NCBI GenBank assembly: GCA_013396755.1
Contig: VWZF01002915.1
Span: forward strand, 246,272 to 310,271
Reading direction: 5' to 3'
DNA: 64,000 nt
From: Sclerurus mexicanus
Lineage: Eukaryota; Chordata; Aves; Passeriformes; Furnariidae
Shown: piece after piece, positions 50,201 to 59,950 of the stretch
Layout of the letters: each line of letters begins with the position of its first letter
Position numbering within the stretch: the first letter of the stretch is position 1
Made by a program: the position numbers and the translations under genes
Notes under the pieces: generated by a model
What the model was told of the DNA's origin: nothing
Databases searched by the model: none
The model's input: only the letters and a program-made list of their open reading frames with translations

Positions 50201-53137
50201 AAAGTACATTTCAGCAGCTCATATGAGCTGGAAATAGTTGTTGAGTCCAGGTGGAGGTGGTGAGAAAACATAATAATGAAGCGTGCTTTGCACACTGATC
50301 TGAGGACATACACGGACCAGCCAGGAATGAAATGCGTGTCCTGCTTACATTTTCCACGTGAAAAAAGTTCTCAGCAAGGTCACTATTAAAACCAGGGTGA
50401 GGAACTTGTACAGTAAAAATCCCAACCACCAAAAAACCCCCAACCAACTAAAGCTGCAACGTTGTGTTGACAAAAGATCAGGGCACGGAACTCAGAAAAA
50501 ACAACATGACCGTTGTCTCTGGGCAAAGAGCTTGGTCAGGAGACTGGAGACCAGCCTGTGGCCCGTGGTAAGACTCCTTTTATCTCTGGGGCTTAAAGAA
50601 ACTGCTATAATCACCCCTTGTCTTCAGGTGTAGCCAGAGGCTGGGAGATGCAGAGTGGTTTCAGGAGTTGTTTGCTTCCCAGAACACAGCGACTTTTTCA
50701 TGTTGTATTTCTCTCCAGGAGGCATCATCCAAAATGTGAGCCCCTCGTTTGCTCCTGTATCTGCTGATGGCTTTGTGTGCAACCTTCAGCAACTGATTTC
50801 TCTTCTCACTGCTTCGATCTTTCCCCGTTAAACCAGAAATGCTTAAACAGGTTTACTGCCCTAGTGGTCCTGCTTTGGCTTGTTAAGATCAACATTAAAA
50901 AGCACTCTCTAACTGTCCAGATGTGCTGCATAAACATGAGGGCTTTTTCAAGCCCCCAGCAGAAATCCCCAAGCGTTGTTCCTGGAAGATGAAGAGGAGA
51001 TGTGCGATAAAGGAGCCATCGGAAACCTGCAGAAAAGTTTGGGAAAGGCATCTGGGGAAGCAGGATAAAAGGGCAAGAATAGTGGAAGAGGAAGGAAAAG
51101 TCAGCTGAAAAAAGGGAGGACAAAAGAAGAAGCAGCATGAACAAAGACGGAAAAATAAACCTGCCAAGATAACAGTTTATCTCTCCTTGCACTAATGGCA
51201 CAGACTGATCTTGGAATGCTGCCTGGCATGTCTTTTGTTGGAGCACGAAAGGAGAACCTGTGTCACTTCCCCCACTTATTAACACCTTGCCTCCATGGCA
51301 ATAATTTAGTACTTTGAAATTATGAGAGCTACTTATTTGCATATACTGTTGCAAAACTGCCCACCAAACCACCCAGTGAGGCACTTCAGAGAACTCGAGC
51401 AACCTGCTCGCATGATTTGGTGGATCCCTCCCGCTTTCCCACCCTGCACCTGCCCAGTTTACTTTAGACCATAAATCCCCCCCATAAAACCTCCCCAAAC
51501 AAGGGCTGTGACCACGTGTGTCTACCTCAAACAAGAGGACAGGATCTCAGCTTACGTGAATTACAGCAATAGAGATAATGATCTGATGGGTTATCCTGCT
51601 GCTCCTTCCCATTAACAGCATTTTCTCAGTTACTAACAGCACTTAGGATGGTCAGAAACACTTAAAATAAGTCTGTCTTGATAAACAGACCTTATCAAAG
51701 TCCCTTTTGTTTTGGAAAGTGTTATCGATGGTTTGCATTTTTGGAGAGACTGGTCAAATGTTTTTTGTTTTGTTTTTTCCTAAAGGAAAAACATACAAAC
51801 TAAAGTTTTGCTTCAAGAAGATCTGGTGTGCTTCCTCCCCTCCCGCCACCCCCACTTCACGAAGACTTAGGCAATAGTTAGCAAGGGGGAGACTGAAAGA
51901 ATTTTCAAATTTTAAGCACCTCTAGTGCCAGTGGCCTTCTTTAAGACCCACCTCCTTACCCTTGAGATGAGCAGGGTTTGATTAGACTGCAGGAAAAGTT
52001 TCCCTTGGGACAGCAATTTAAAACTGACTATAGGCCTTGTTGCCATTGCAGGAAGCAATTGATGATAAATACCAACTTATCCAGCGGCTAATTGCAGCTG
52101 GAAGGGGCAATTTCTCCCTTTGGCCACACGTTCCTGTGCACTGCCACCGCTGTCACCTGCCCTGTGGCTGCCCCTCTGCTCTCCTGCCACGGGTGAGTTC
52201 ACTAGCCCGGAGGGGAAAAGGGGAGCCCCAGGGGTGCCCACCACCCGACAGTTCCTTATCGTGACAGTGTTAAACCGAGCCAAATCTCAAAAGCACAAGG
52301 AGTCCAGGGACTCTCAGTTTGGAAAACCCTCTGACCATCGCTTCCAGCTGCCCCACTACTTTGGAATCGTCATCTTATCCCATTTTCGATGGGAGAAGGG
52401 GCAGATCCCGAGGGCGAGGTGCTGGCTGACGTTCCCAGGGTGGCAGGAGGGAGCAGCACTGTCCCACGTGTCCCAGTCTCTGCTCCAAACACTTCAGCAC
52501 CCTGCATTTGCCTGTGCCCCTTCCGTCAAAAGTGGCCAGTTTGGGGCTTAATCATATTTTTAAGTATTTTAATTATTTAATTTAAAGAGCAGCTCATGCT
52601 CTTTAGCTGCTGCCCAGCTACTATTCCAGACTTTATCTTAATGAATTACTATCGCCAGTACAAACATCCCCGCTGGAACATTTCGATAAGAACCTGATAG
52701 CGGGTTTGCGTTTAATTCGCTGACTACAGGCCAGAAATAAGCTCAGTAGTCGTTTTCCCCGGTGTTTCGCAGCAGTGCCCCTATCCTCCCCCTTCCTTCC
52801 ACCGCCTCTGTTGGGAGTCCCAAGGCGCCCCCGGAGGGGGGTAGGGGAGGGTCTCGGCCCGACGGGGAGCACCGGGCACCTCCGAAATCGCCTCCCGGGA
52901 GCGGCTCGGGCCGCCCGACCCGCTCCGTGCAGGAGCAGCATCCTTCCCAAGAGGAGGGACGGAGGGGACCGAGGATGCGGGGGTGTCCCGGGGCCGGGAG
53001 GGGATGCGGGGAGAGCCCCGCGAGCAGGGCGAGCCTTACCTGGACCAGTACGGGTCCCCATCGCGCCTCATGCCGTCGTGGGGGCCGCGCTCGGCGCTGC
53101 CCAGGGGCACATTCCTGCCGCCGCCCCCCGCGGCCAT
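35127..53137 (-). CDS. SLC17A9: vesicular nucleotide transporter VNUT (13 exons)
   Basis: The product belongs to the SLC17 branch of the major facilitator superfamily and is expected to load ATP and other nucleotides into secretory vesicles and lysosome-like organelles, driven by membrane potential. Thirteen coding exons join on the minus strand in 5' to 3' order: 53137-53040, 44838-44641, 43492-43353, 42730-42631, 41658-41528, 40707-40611, 39730-39634, 37569-37482, 37166-37132, 36544-36429, 35968-35913, 35412-35383, 35290-35127. All introns are GT-AG, phases agree, and 1350 bases give 449 aa plus TAG. Human VNUT is 436 aa as I recall; the 13 extra residues lie before the first helix. Landmarks are LLLGTCLLYCAR (TM1, Arg54), LSSFFWGYCLTQ, MTSSRFLMGLLQG (Arg138, matching the TM4 arginine reported essential in human VNUT), LLSWLPTFF and LFSGFLSDHLISQG. 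Twelve helices are expected. No frameshift or premature stop was seen. Confidence 0.95.
35383..35412 (-). CDS. SLC17A9: SLC17A9 coding exon 12 (30 bp)
   Basis: A 30-base exon coding residues 386-396, GVANTGGALLG (TM11), matching human GVANTAGALAG. Acceptor TTCCAG|GGGT, donor CCTAG|GTAAAG. Only its phase and the family sequence reveal it. Confidence 0.93.
   Translation of the reverse strand, partial: GLRIQVEPS
35519..35690 (-). mobile_element. CR1 fragment in SLC17A9 intron 11
   Basis: The plus strand reads ACAGAATGGTTTGGGTTGG, ACCAGGTTGCTCCAAGCC, GGCCTTGAACACTTCCAGGG and CAGCTTCTCTGGGCAACC, the reverse complement of the CR1 3' region. The element is in the same orientation as the host gene. 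It lies in a 500-bp intron between exons 11 and 12. Confidence 0.93.
35913..35968 (-). CDS. SLC17A9: SLC17A9 coding exon 11 (56 bp)
   Basis: Residues 367-386: SGISVNVQDLAPSCAGLLFG, nearly the same as human SGISVNIQDLAPSCAGFLFG. It includes the loop and the start of TM11. Acceptor CACCAG|TGGC, donor TTTG|GTAAGG. Confidence 0.95.
36429..36544 (-). CDS. SLC17A9: SLC17A9 coding exon 10
   Basis: Residues 329-367: VIGSGVSSIFALCLGQTSNF then CKAIVFASASVGLQTFNHS, covering TM9 and TM10. Acceptor TTCCAG|GTCA, donor CACAG|GTAAGG; the last codon is split after AG. Confidence 0.96.
37132..37166 (-). CDS. SLC17A9: SLC17A9 coding exon 9 (35 bp)
   Basis: A very small exon coding residues 317-328, GYRTITIRKFMQ, matching human GYRAITVRKLMQ. 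Acceptor TTTCAG|GGTA, donor CAG|GTGAGA. Its basic residues lie in the cytosolic loop before TM9. It is below the length seen by ORF searches and was placed by phase and similarity. Confidence 0.94.
37482..37569 (-). CDS. SLC17A9: SLC17A9 coding exon 8
   Basis: Residues 288-317: GWVFNVVPWLVAIPTSLFSG then FLSDHLISQ. This is TM8 plus the second-half copy of the MFS loop motif (G-F-L-S-D-H-L). Acceptor TTTCAG|GGGT, donor CCAAG|GTAAGA. Confidence 0.96.
37570..39633 (-). other. SLC17A9: SLC17A9 intron 7, no other feature
   Basis: About 2.06 kb between exons 7 and 8. No repeat or nested gene was recognised. An imperfect CATC-rich patch lies near 38236-38270. A repeat-free AT-rich part near 38700-39060 might be conserved, but this cannot be judged. 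Confidence 0.6.
39634..39730 (-). CDS. SLC17A9: SLC17A9 coding exon 7
   Basis: Residues 255-287: AVIIAQLSTASTFFTLLSWL then PTFFKETFPESK. It forms TM7 and the following lumenal loop. Acceptor TTTGCAG|GGCT, donor AAAG|GTAGGT with phase 0. Confidence 0.95.
39731..41527 (-). other. SLC17A9: SLC17A9 introns 5 and 6 around exon 6
   Basis: Intron 6 is 39731-40610 and intron 5 is 40708-41527. Nothing beyond splice signals was recognised. The 163-codon plus frame at 39907-40398 is antisense, intronic and unsupported. Confidence 0.6.
40611..40707 (-). CDS. SLC17A9: SLC17A9 coding exon 6
   Basis: Residues 223-255, the central cytosolic loop between the two six-helix halves: ELIIPIEYLTRGLSIPKQTK then VPWKQLFRKAPIW. 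The VPW..LFRK end matches human VPWRRLFRK, while the rest is diverged, as expected for this loop. Acceptor CTGCAG|AACT, donor ATATG|GTAGGG. Confidence 0.93.
41528..41658 (-). CDS. SLC17A9: SLC17A9 coding exon 5
   Basis: Residues 179-223: TLVIGGAGSLLLDWYGW (TM5 end and loop), ESVFYFSGLLTLLWVYCTC (TM6) and KYLLSEK, the start of the large central cytosolic loop. Acceptor TTGCAG|GACG, donor AAAG|GTGAGT. Confidence 0.95.
41760..41975 (-). mobile_element. CR1 fragment in SLC17A9 intron 4
   Basis: Reverse complement of the CR1 3' end on the plus strand (ACAGAATGGTTTGGGTTGG, CCATGGGCAGGGACACCTCC, CTGGCCTTGAACACTGCCAG, GGGAAGAATTTCTCAG). It has the same orientation as the gene and is 5'-truncated. 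Confidence 0.93.
42631..42730 (-). CDS. SLC17A9: SLC17A9 coding exon 4
   Basis: Residues 146-179: GVYFPSLASLLSQRVRE then SERAFTYSTVGTGSQFG, the TM4-TM5 region with the cytosolic basic/acidic loop conserved in SLC17 transporters. Acceptor TTCCAG|GGGT, donor TTTGG|GTAAGT. Half of this exon is too short a frame for simple ORF searches; it was found by reading splice sites. Confidence 0.94.
42731..43352 (-). other. SLC17A9: SLC17A9 intron 3, no other feature
   Basis: A 622-base intron between exons 3 and 4. No repeat, RNA or nested coding frame was recognised. Confidence 0.6.
43353..43492 (-). CDS. SLC17A9: SLC17A9 coding exon 3
   Basis: Residues 99-146. It begins IGGEKVLLLSASAWG (rest of the loop 2-3 motif and TM3) and ends MTSSRFLMGLLQG in TM4, carrying Arg138. 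Acceptor TTCCAG|GATA, donor CAAG|GTGAGA. Confidence 0.95.
44225..44394 (-). mobile_element. CR1 fragment in SLC17A9 intron 2
   Basis: The plus strand shows CATAGAATCTAGAATCACAG, ACCAGGTTGCTCCAAGCCC and TTCCAGGGATGAGGCATCTA, the reverse complement of a CR1 3' end. It is more diverged than the copies in introns 4 and 11. It lies in the 1148-base intron between exons 2 and 3, in sense orientation with the gene. Confidence 0.88.
44641..44838 (-). CDS. SLC17A9: SLC17A9 coding exon 2
   Basis: Residues 33-99. It carries TM1 (around VMLLLGTCLLYCAR, residues 41-54), the first lumenal loop (SSYFDWDKKQSG) and TM2 (VVLSSFFWGYCLTQIIGG). The acceptor is CTGCAG|GCCC and the donor CA|GTACTG, splitting codon 99 after two bases. 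It ends in the cytosolic MFS loop motif G-G-H-I-S-D-Q, where human VNUT has D-R. Confidence 0.95.
44839..53039 (-). other. SLC17A9: SLC17A9 intron 1 (8.2 kb)
   Basis: The longest intron of the gene, as is common when a CpG-island exon is followed by a long first intron. No CR1 or other dispersed repeat was recognised and no nested gene is supported. Open frames up to 242 codons (50806-51534 minus) are intronic and have no family resemblance. Its promoter-proximal part (52560-52740) is AT-rich and may carry regulatory sites. Confidence 0.6.
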
Positions 53138-53430
53138 GCGGGCAGCGCCTTCCGCCTCCCCGGCTCACATCGCCGCCGCCGCCGGGCTCGCTGCCTCCTC
53201 TCCCTTCCCTCCCTCCCCCGCCGGGCTCCGGCCACGTGTCAGCGCCTCCCTTCGCCCCCGCCCGCCGTTCCGGGAAGTCCCGCAAGCCCCAGCCCCGGTG
53301 CCGGGGCAGCCTCGAACCCGCGGACCCGCAGGGCCGGGGCAGGGGCAGGTGTTGCTCGCCCCCTCCGGCATCCGCGAACCGCCGGGGGCTGCTCCTTTCC
53401 TCCCTCTCCGGGCATTACTGGCATTCCTGT
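52790..53430. promoter_or_regulatory. SLC17A9: SLC17A9 CpG-island promoter
   Basis: A sharp GC- and CpG-rich block around exon 1, bounded by AT-rich DNA on both sides. Upstream of the start codon on the gene's strand are an E-box CACGTG (53233-53238), a GC-box-like run (53253-53266) and TTCCGGGAA (53268-53276), which fits a STAT-type TTC-N3-GAA palindrome. No TATA box was recognised, so dispersed initiation is likely. The 180- to 279-codon frames here are open only because of high GC. Confidence 0.8.
53040..53137 (-). CDS. SLC17A9: SLC17A9 coding exon 1
   Basis: Residues 1-32 plus two bases of codon 33, a cytosolic N-terminus without membrane segment. It begins MAAGGGGRNV and ends DGDPYWS(R), matching the human DTQWSR segment before TM1. 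The donor is CAG|GTAAGG. The first ATG (53135-53137) has C at -3 and G at +4. A second in-frame ATG (Met23, 53069-53071) has G at -3 and would give 427 aa. I chose the upstream one because it is first in the frame and the exon lies in the CpG island; the choice is uncertain. Confidence 0.85.
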
Positions 53431-56239
53431 CGGCGGCATCGAGGGCAGGGGAAGAGGACTGACCACAGTTTGTCCCCCCTGGGAAGGGAATCGCTTCCCC
53501 GCTCCCGCAGCTTTCACAGATTTGCCGGCAGAAAAGTCTCTGTCTCCGCTCTGTAAAGGATTAGAGCCGAGTGTGACATTCCTATCCGAAGAATTTGAGG
53601 AAAACAATAAATAGAGATAAGTATCGTTGCAGCTTGATCTAACTCTGTTGGATAGTGGTGTCGCCCTGCTCCAAGTATCTGAAAGAGATAATCAGACTCC
53701 TTTACAGAAATAAATAATTTAAATGATGGTTATCGCAGTCCAAAACAAAAGGACTTGTGATTCACTTCAAGAACATGAATGAGCAGGCGGAGGAGCCTTG
53801 TTAAGACATGGTTCAGGTGATGCTGGGGCCGATAGCAGCCCGGGTTCAGGCACGGCAAAACTTCAGCTCAGCAGAGGATGGAGGAGCTCCCGCACAGCCT
53901 GATCAAGGTCGTACATGGCCAATGGGAAAGGAACCTGAGCTTCTGGGCTGCACCAAAACGCACAGGTGCAGGGCAGGCACCCTCTGCGTGCTACTCCTGC
54001 AGCCAGCAAGCTCTAAATGCTTGTTAAAAGCCTTTAGCAGACTAATATTTAGGTAGCTCACACATTCTTCTCCCAGTATGAATCCTCGGCATGTCGCTGA
54101 TGAGCACTCTGCTGCTTAAATCAAGAGGGATAACAGTATTATTGAGCTGACCCTTTGAGAGTGAAATAGCAAAAGTTTCTCACACCAGAGGCAACCCCAG
54201 AAGGAGGTTGCTGAAAAAGCTAAAATCATGAATTCATACTTTATCCTTTGCTTCAGTATTTCTTCCTCAGAAGAGAGATGTAGCCCAAAAGGTCGATCTG
54301 TGGCACTCACATTCACACAGACCTGCTACCAACAGGAAAAACAAATAAAACTTCGGTGCAGACAGAAACTGAGGGGAACCACGTGTAGTAACCACAGATA
54401 AGCAGTCATCCAATTGTAGGCTTCCCTCCCTTTACATGGGCAGGAAACGAAACAAGTATTTTTATTCACTCTGCTACTGTGCCCGTTTCCAGAAGAGGGA
54501 GCCAAGTCATGGTAAATTACAGCCAAACATGTAAACCATTGCTCAATATGTTGGTTTTTTTTAAAAAAAAACAGCAGGGGAGATGAGCACTGATGGAACT
54601 ACAGAAGTGAAATGCACGTAATAAGCTCAGGAAAAGGACTGAAAAGGTCTTGAGCAGGGTAAAGTAATGACAGATACTGAAATCTATCAAATAAATATCT
54701 AATAAATATCTAATACCCAGGTATATTAAGTTCAGCCTCACGGCTGTGGGGTGCAAACATCTCCAACACTGACACTGCAACACTGAATCATGATTTTAGT
54801 GAGTTAGTAGCCAATTTGGAAATCAAGCACAGGTTTTCTTTGTGTACTCTTTGGTTCCTCTCCTTGTACTGCTCAGTATCACCTCTTCATTTAGGAGCTT
54901 GACTAATTTGCCTCTCAAATCAGAAGCTGCTTTCACTGTCAAAACCAGCTGCAGTTGAAAGAAGTGTTTTAGTGTAACATCCGTCACAAGCACATAAATA
55001 AGTTCAAAAAGTGAAAACACAGACATAATTCCTTTTACTCCTGTATAATTTTCTGAAAGCAAACCTCCCACTGAGGTGATCAAATGGCAAATGGAATCAG
55101 CCAAGAAGGCAGGTGCTGACTACAGAAAATAACCTTACACAAGAACACAAGCTCTTGTTTTTCCTGTGTTCAGCTTAATCTGTCAAAAGGTTAAACCAAA
55201 CAAAAGATTATTGGGTTAATATTTGACCTGACATTTACTATCACTGTAGTTTATACACAATGGTTGAATTATTTGAAGATTTTATGAAGTTAAGCACAGA
55301 TCAAGAGCAAATCCTGAAGGGGTATAAAAGGAGCAATAGTCTCACATTCCATTAAGGACAATTGTCTCCTGAAGGACAGACTGGCTGCAGTTTGAAAGCT
55401 CCCTTGCTAACTCAGAGCAATCTCAATGCAGCTTGTCCACAAAATAAAGAAAACACATGTGGGTTTCTACTGCTAAATAATCCAGCTTTGCAAAACTGCT
55501 AGGCACCAATACACTGAAAAATAAAACTATTAGTGAACTTGGCAAATTAAGCCTGCTTTTAAATGAACAGCAACTCCCATGCAGAAATCAATCCAGGTAT
55601 AAGGTAGCGGGATACTGTTGGAATCCTTGTGTACCATGAAGAGCGCGACAGAACACACTGGGCTTTCTGGTCTGAGTTGCTGAACGCATCAACATGCAGC
55701 CCACCAGTGGTTTGACCAACCTTGTCCTTAATTAATTGTATGAAGGCAGAAGGGGAGCAGAAAGGACTAAAATTAGTTTGTAGCACCTTGAGGTGTCCCT
55801 GGAGAAGTACGAATGCTTTTGAGGGTGCTGTTCATGAGCTTTGTGTTCTGTCTCTGTCCAGCTGAGTACACAAAGCAAGGAGAGGAGGAGCAGGGCTGGG
55901 GACACCACCACTCACAACAGCTAAAAGCCCTCCTGGTCCCTTTCCATTAAGCACATTAGAGCACAAACAACTACTGACGGTGACATGGCTTCTGAGGGAA
56001 GAGAGATCTACAGTGCAGGTCAGAACCTGTAGCCTAAAGGCAGATTTAGGGCAAAATCTGACTCCATACCCTTTTCTCTTCTGGATCTGAAGGATGCTTT
56101 CAGCCGTGGCTGACAGCAGCATCCCTGTTACCCGCGAAGACACGACACACAGGGATCGTGCTCCAACTCCATTTAATGAGCTTCGTAACCAACTTGGACA
56201 GAAGGAGGTTTGAAATAAGTCAAACAACACTCATCTAGT
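53431..56239. other. intergenic DNA between SLC17A9 and the GID8 3' end
   Basis: No repeat or gene was recognised. A 132-codon minus frame (55832-56230) and the next downstream frame (55559-55786) are somewhat protein-like, but they are out of register with each other and match no family known to me. TTTTTTTTAAAAAAAAA near 54546-54562 is a short AT palindrome. Confidence 0.5.
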
Positions 56240-59200
56240 CAAGGATTTTTTTTAAGTAATGCCTTTAAGCTTATACTCAAGCATACAAAGCATAAATTTT
56301 ACAAATTAAAAACAATAAAATCACCCTAGAATAATGTAATGGCTTCCCCTGTATGTACAAGGAGTGGAAAGGAGGCAGAATTCTTTCCAGGTAATTTCAC
56401 GCATCTCAAATGCTACACAAATGCTCTCCACATGCTTTTCAATTTTTCTTTTAATGTGAGTGGAAGGAGCTGAAACTGTTTTCAATGGAATCATCTTAAA
56501 CAGAGAGAGGTACTTCACCTAGCTTCAAGGTGTATGTTTTCCTCTTTAAAAGTCTTGAGAGGAAATGCTTTACTTAAAATTCTGCTGTTAGTTTCTGTGC
56601 AGCAGCCTCTGCTTTTCCAGCTATATAAAATTAAGCAGTTCAGTATTTTTCAAAGTACCACCAGTACTTCACCTTCAGGGAAGCCTGTGATCCCCCACCC
56701 TTCACAAATCCCTCCATTGTACAACAGAAGCAACCACAGTTCAGCTTAGATTTGACAGGCAGAAACAAAACACGGGAACAGCAAAGACAGTTACCAGGGA
56801 GGTGATGGGTTTGGGAAAAGGAGGGAGATTTGTAGCCTAATCAAAACACACTTGCTATGCAGCCTTTCTGCAGAGGCATATGACAGGATATTTTACAACC
56901 CAGGTGCTTCACATCCAAAGCATTAACGAAAAAAATCTTATTTGCTTTCACCAAAGGCAAGGCTGGGGAAGGACGAGTGAGTGCACCACCCTTAATGGCC
57001 AGATCTGTCTGCCACCGTTGAGTTTGGAACAAATCTTCCTAAAAAAGTGATTTTCATACTGTTCTAAATTCAGTGGAACAAAATATGTATTTTTACACTG
57101 AAGAAAACTGATCAAAGTGGCATTTAATAATATTTGTTAAAGTGGTTATCTAACAAAAATGGGTTAACAAAAGCCCATTCATTAGTAGTCACCAAATAAG
57201 ACACTTCTCATGCATATGACAAAAGTTCATTCATGTACTGAGACATCTGTTTACTGTGTACAATATTTCCATAAATTATAATATGTTTCACAGCCCCTAC
57301 CATTCAAGAATATTTCAAACAGATTATATATTATATTTGTATATGCAAACTATTTTATATACACTAATATAAAGATCCTTAGAAGTACCAATATCACTAC
57401 CTTTATGCTTTCTCTAAAATGCATAGCTTTCGAATATCTTCTTGCAGTTACCAAAAACTTTACAGATTAAAGCTGCTTATCAATGTGGCATGTTCATAAA
57501 AACAAAGTGAAATAGTTCTAGACTAATTTTATATTAAACCCCTTAAAAAACATGTTTATTTTTTAATGGAAAAAACCAACAAGCTAGTGAAAATTCAAGT
57601 AATCTACGCTCAATCGTTGCTCAAATACTCTATGGAATTAACACAGCGTTCTAGGAGTACAGTGAACTTCTCACCCAGGGCTGCAATACTGCATTTCTCA
57701 TGGAGAAAAATGCTAGTCATGCCACAAAACCGCACTACTTTCCACTTCACCCGGGAGAAGCTTTACATGAGATTCAACAACACAAATGCCAGAACAGAGG
57801 AAAAGCTGATCAGTTCTATATGAAGAAATTAGAGCTATTCCAGTTTTGTTTCTGCAGTTTGTTATTAAACAAAGTTACATTAACCATACAGTTTCTCACA
57901 AACTAAAAGTTACACATGGTTTTCCGACATCAACTGACTTCAAAAAGAAAAAAAATAATTAAAAAAACCCCAAAGCAACCAAACCCACAACTGTTAAAAG
58001 TTTGGTGTTAGAATAACCAGCCTGGGTGAAGGAAAGCTAGGCTGCTGCTGTAGTTGGGGGGATAGTGATAGCTTGTTTGTTATATATAAACTTTAAGACC
58101 TCCATACTACAAATGCCTCAAAGTGGAGAACAGAACGATCAGTAAGAAATGGGAACAAATGATTTTGTTACGTCCATCATCTCGCTTAACTCTGGTGCTC
58201 TGCATCTCTCATAGCTGCTTAACAAACAATGGCTTCCCCCCAAAAAAATAGCTACACAAGTAAACAGTGTTCACAGTAATGCAATCAGTAACAGGTTTTG
58301 TTAGTTCCCTTAAGCCAGGTGTATCTGCAAAGCTTTATACAGTTTAATGCGTAAGTATTCCAGTAAAATTAAGTGAAAACTAAGTTTCATTCTACAGGGT
58401 AATATCTACCATACAAGACTAGATTATGTACAGTATGGGACTGGTGTGACAACTGCCAGTGTCTCATGATGTTAAACTATTTCACTCATCAGCTCTCTCT
58501 TTGCTCAGCAAAACGTGATACATAGACCTAAAATCCTAGAGATAGATTTGGCAAGATCAGTGCTTCCTACCACTGGGTATAAACCAGTGTGCAGCACTGC
58601 AATCAACCAGAACATCCCATACCCAGAAGATTACAATTTGTTGACTTGAAAGTCTGGACTTCACATGTAAAACATTAAAACTATAATTCTAACTGGAGTG
58701 AGGACAGTCAGTAAACAAATACAGATGAAGATGAACTGCATCTCTTCAGAAAGGTATGGAAGAAGTGAGAAAACGGAAATTTCTGGTTTTAGACAGCCCT
58801 GCTCTGCTCTGCTCAGCTCAAGGCATAAATACAGCCCAAGTAGCTCTAAAACTACAATTCAGCAAGCATGAAGGCAGATCCTGCACAAGACGATGCATCA
58901 GAGGCTTCAACAAGCATCTCTCCCCAACACTTGATTTCCCAAGTCTTTAATCTTACAGACATCCAGAGGCCTTCAAAGCTGTATCAGCCACCTGGAAGCA
59001 CTGCAGTATCTACAACTGCAAATGTAATATGGGGGGAAAGGCCCCTGTTAACAACAACCCTCAAATGCCTCTGGGGCCATTTTGGTCATTCATGAAAATT
59101 AAGAAAAAAAACTTGTTTCCATCAATACTCCTCCTGAAAAGTTGGGTCACTGATCCATTATGAACATAGCTCTCACCATATAAAGCACCAAGAAGTCAGA

Positions 59201-59776
59201 AACAAGGAAGGAAAAAAAAAAAAACCCCAAAACTAAAGTCCTTAAATTATGATTTACAAGTTTGTACACTATTTCCTAAGCAAAAGGTTGACCTTACTGC
59301 GAAGTTTATAGATGAAAACTTGACCAGTTACTTTTAAGGGGAATGTATATCTGGCTATAACTTAAAAGGTAGAAAATATTCACTGTTCTATATACACATT
59401 TCAAACAGGAGACAGTTAAACTGAACGGTTGCCAATATAATTCCATATTAACTCACTGGCCACTAAACTAGGCATCAGCAGCCAATTAGAAAGCTTGAGT
59501 TCTGTACTTTTAAAAATGCTATTTTTCCTGTCCTGTTTAATTGTTTTTTTTAAAAATGTATTATAGTGCATAGCCTAAGTCAGACTTTCAAAGAGATACA
59601 GCGCCTTTCAATGCAGTTTTTGCAGCATTTAAAAGGGACTTTTCTCCCTTCAAATTAGATGTTCATTGAAAAATCTGAATTGAATGCTGTACTGTAGTAA
59701 AAATATTTCAGTCACAGACTGATATAAATGTATACTGTGCAGTACTAAGATTGTTTGATGTCCATCTGCACACATT
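56240..59776 (-). other. GID8: probable long 3' UTR of GID8 and flank
   Basis: AT-rich DNA with no repeats and no useful open frame runs from the GID8 stop codon downwards on the minus strand. An AATAAA lies on that strand at 57555-57560, about 2.2 kb past the stop; an ATTAAA near 56172 is a more distal possibility. The uniform composition and absence of repeats fit a long vertebrate 3' UTR, but its end is not fixed. Confidence 0.4.
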
Positions 59777-59950
59777 TTACTTGGGCTCTTCGATCGTCCC
59801 CTTGCTGAGGTCTGTCATTTTGGGATATTTCACTTTCTTCTGGTCCAGCTCATTCTGAGCCCACAGTAGTAGTTTCAGTAATTTTGCCAACTTGGGTGTT
59901 GATTCACGATTTTCATAGTCTAGGACAGCTTGATTAACCTCACTCCACAC
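59777..59950 (-). CDS. GID8: GID8 last coding exon with stop
   Basis: Residues 172-228: VWSEVNQAVLDYENRESTPK, LAKLLKLLLWAQNELDQKK and the tail ending IEEPK, then TAA (59777-59779). It completes the CRA domain. Acceptor TTCCAG|GTGT. Confidence 0.97.
   Translation of the reverse strand: MWSEVNQAVLDYENRESTPKLAKLLKLLLWAQNELDQKKVKYPKMTDLSKGTIEEPK

Noticed and set aside
50806..51534. 242-codon minus frame in SLC17A9 intron 1
   Set aside because: F/S/L-rich translation of pyrimidine-rich intron; no domain and no acceptor/donor fit to the gene's phases.
52037..52110. Possible plus-strand exon after an ATTGCAG acceptor-like site
   Set aside because: The short EAIDDKYQLIQRLI segment is exon-like, but the frame continues into low-quality sequence and has no donor or partner exon. 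It lies antisense in intron 1.
52743..53614. Open frames of 142-279 codons on both strands over the SLC17A9 CpG island
   Set aside because: High GC removes stop codons. The products are P/R/G/A-rich, they overlap one another in several frames, and only the 53040-53137 exon has splice and family support.
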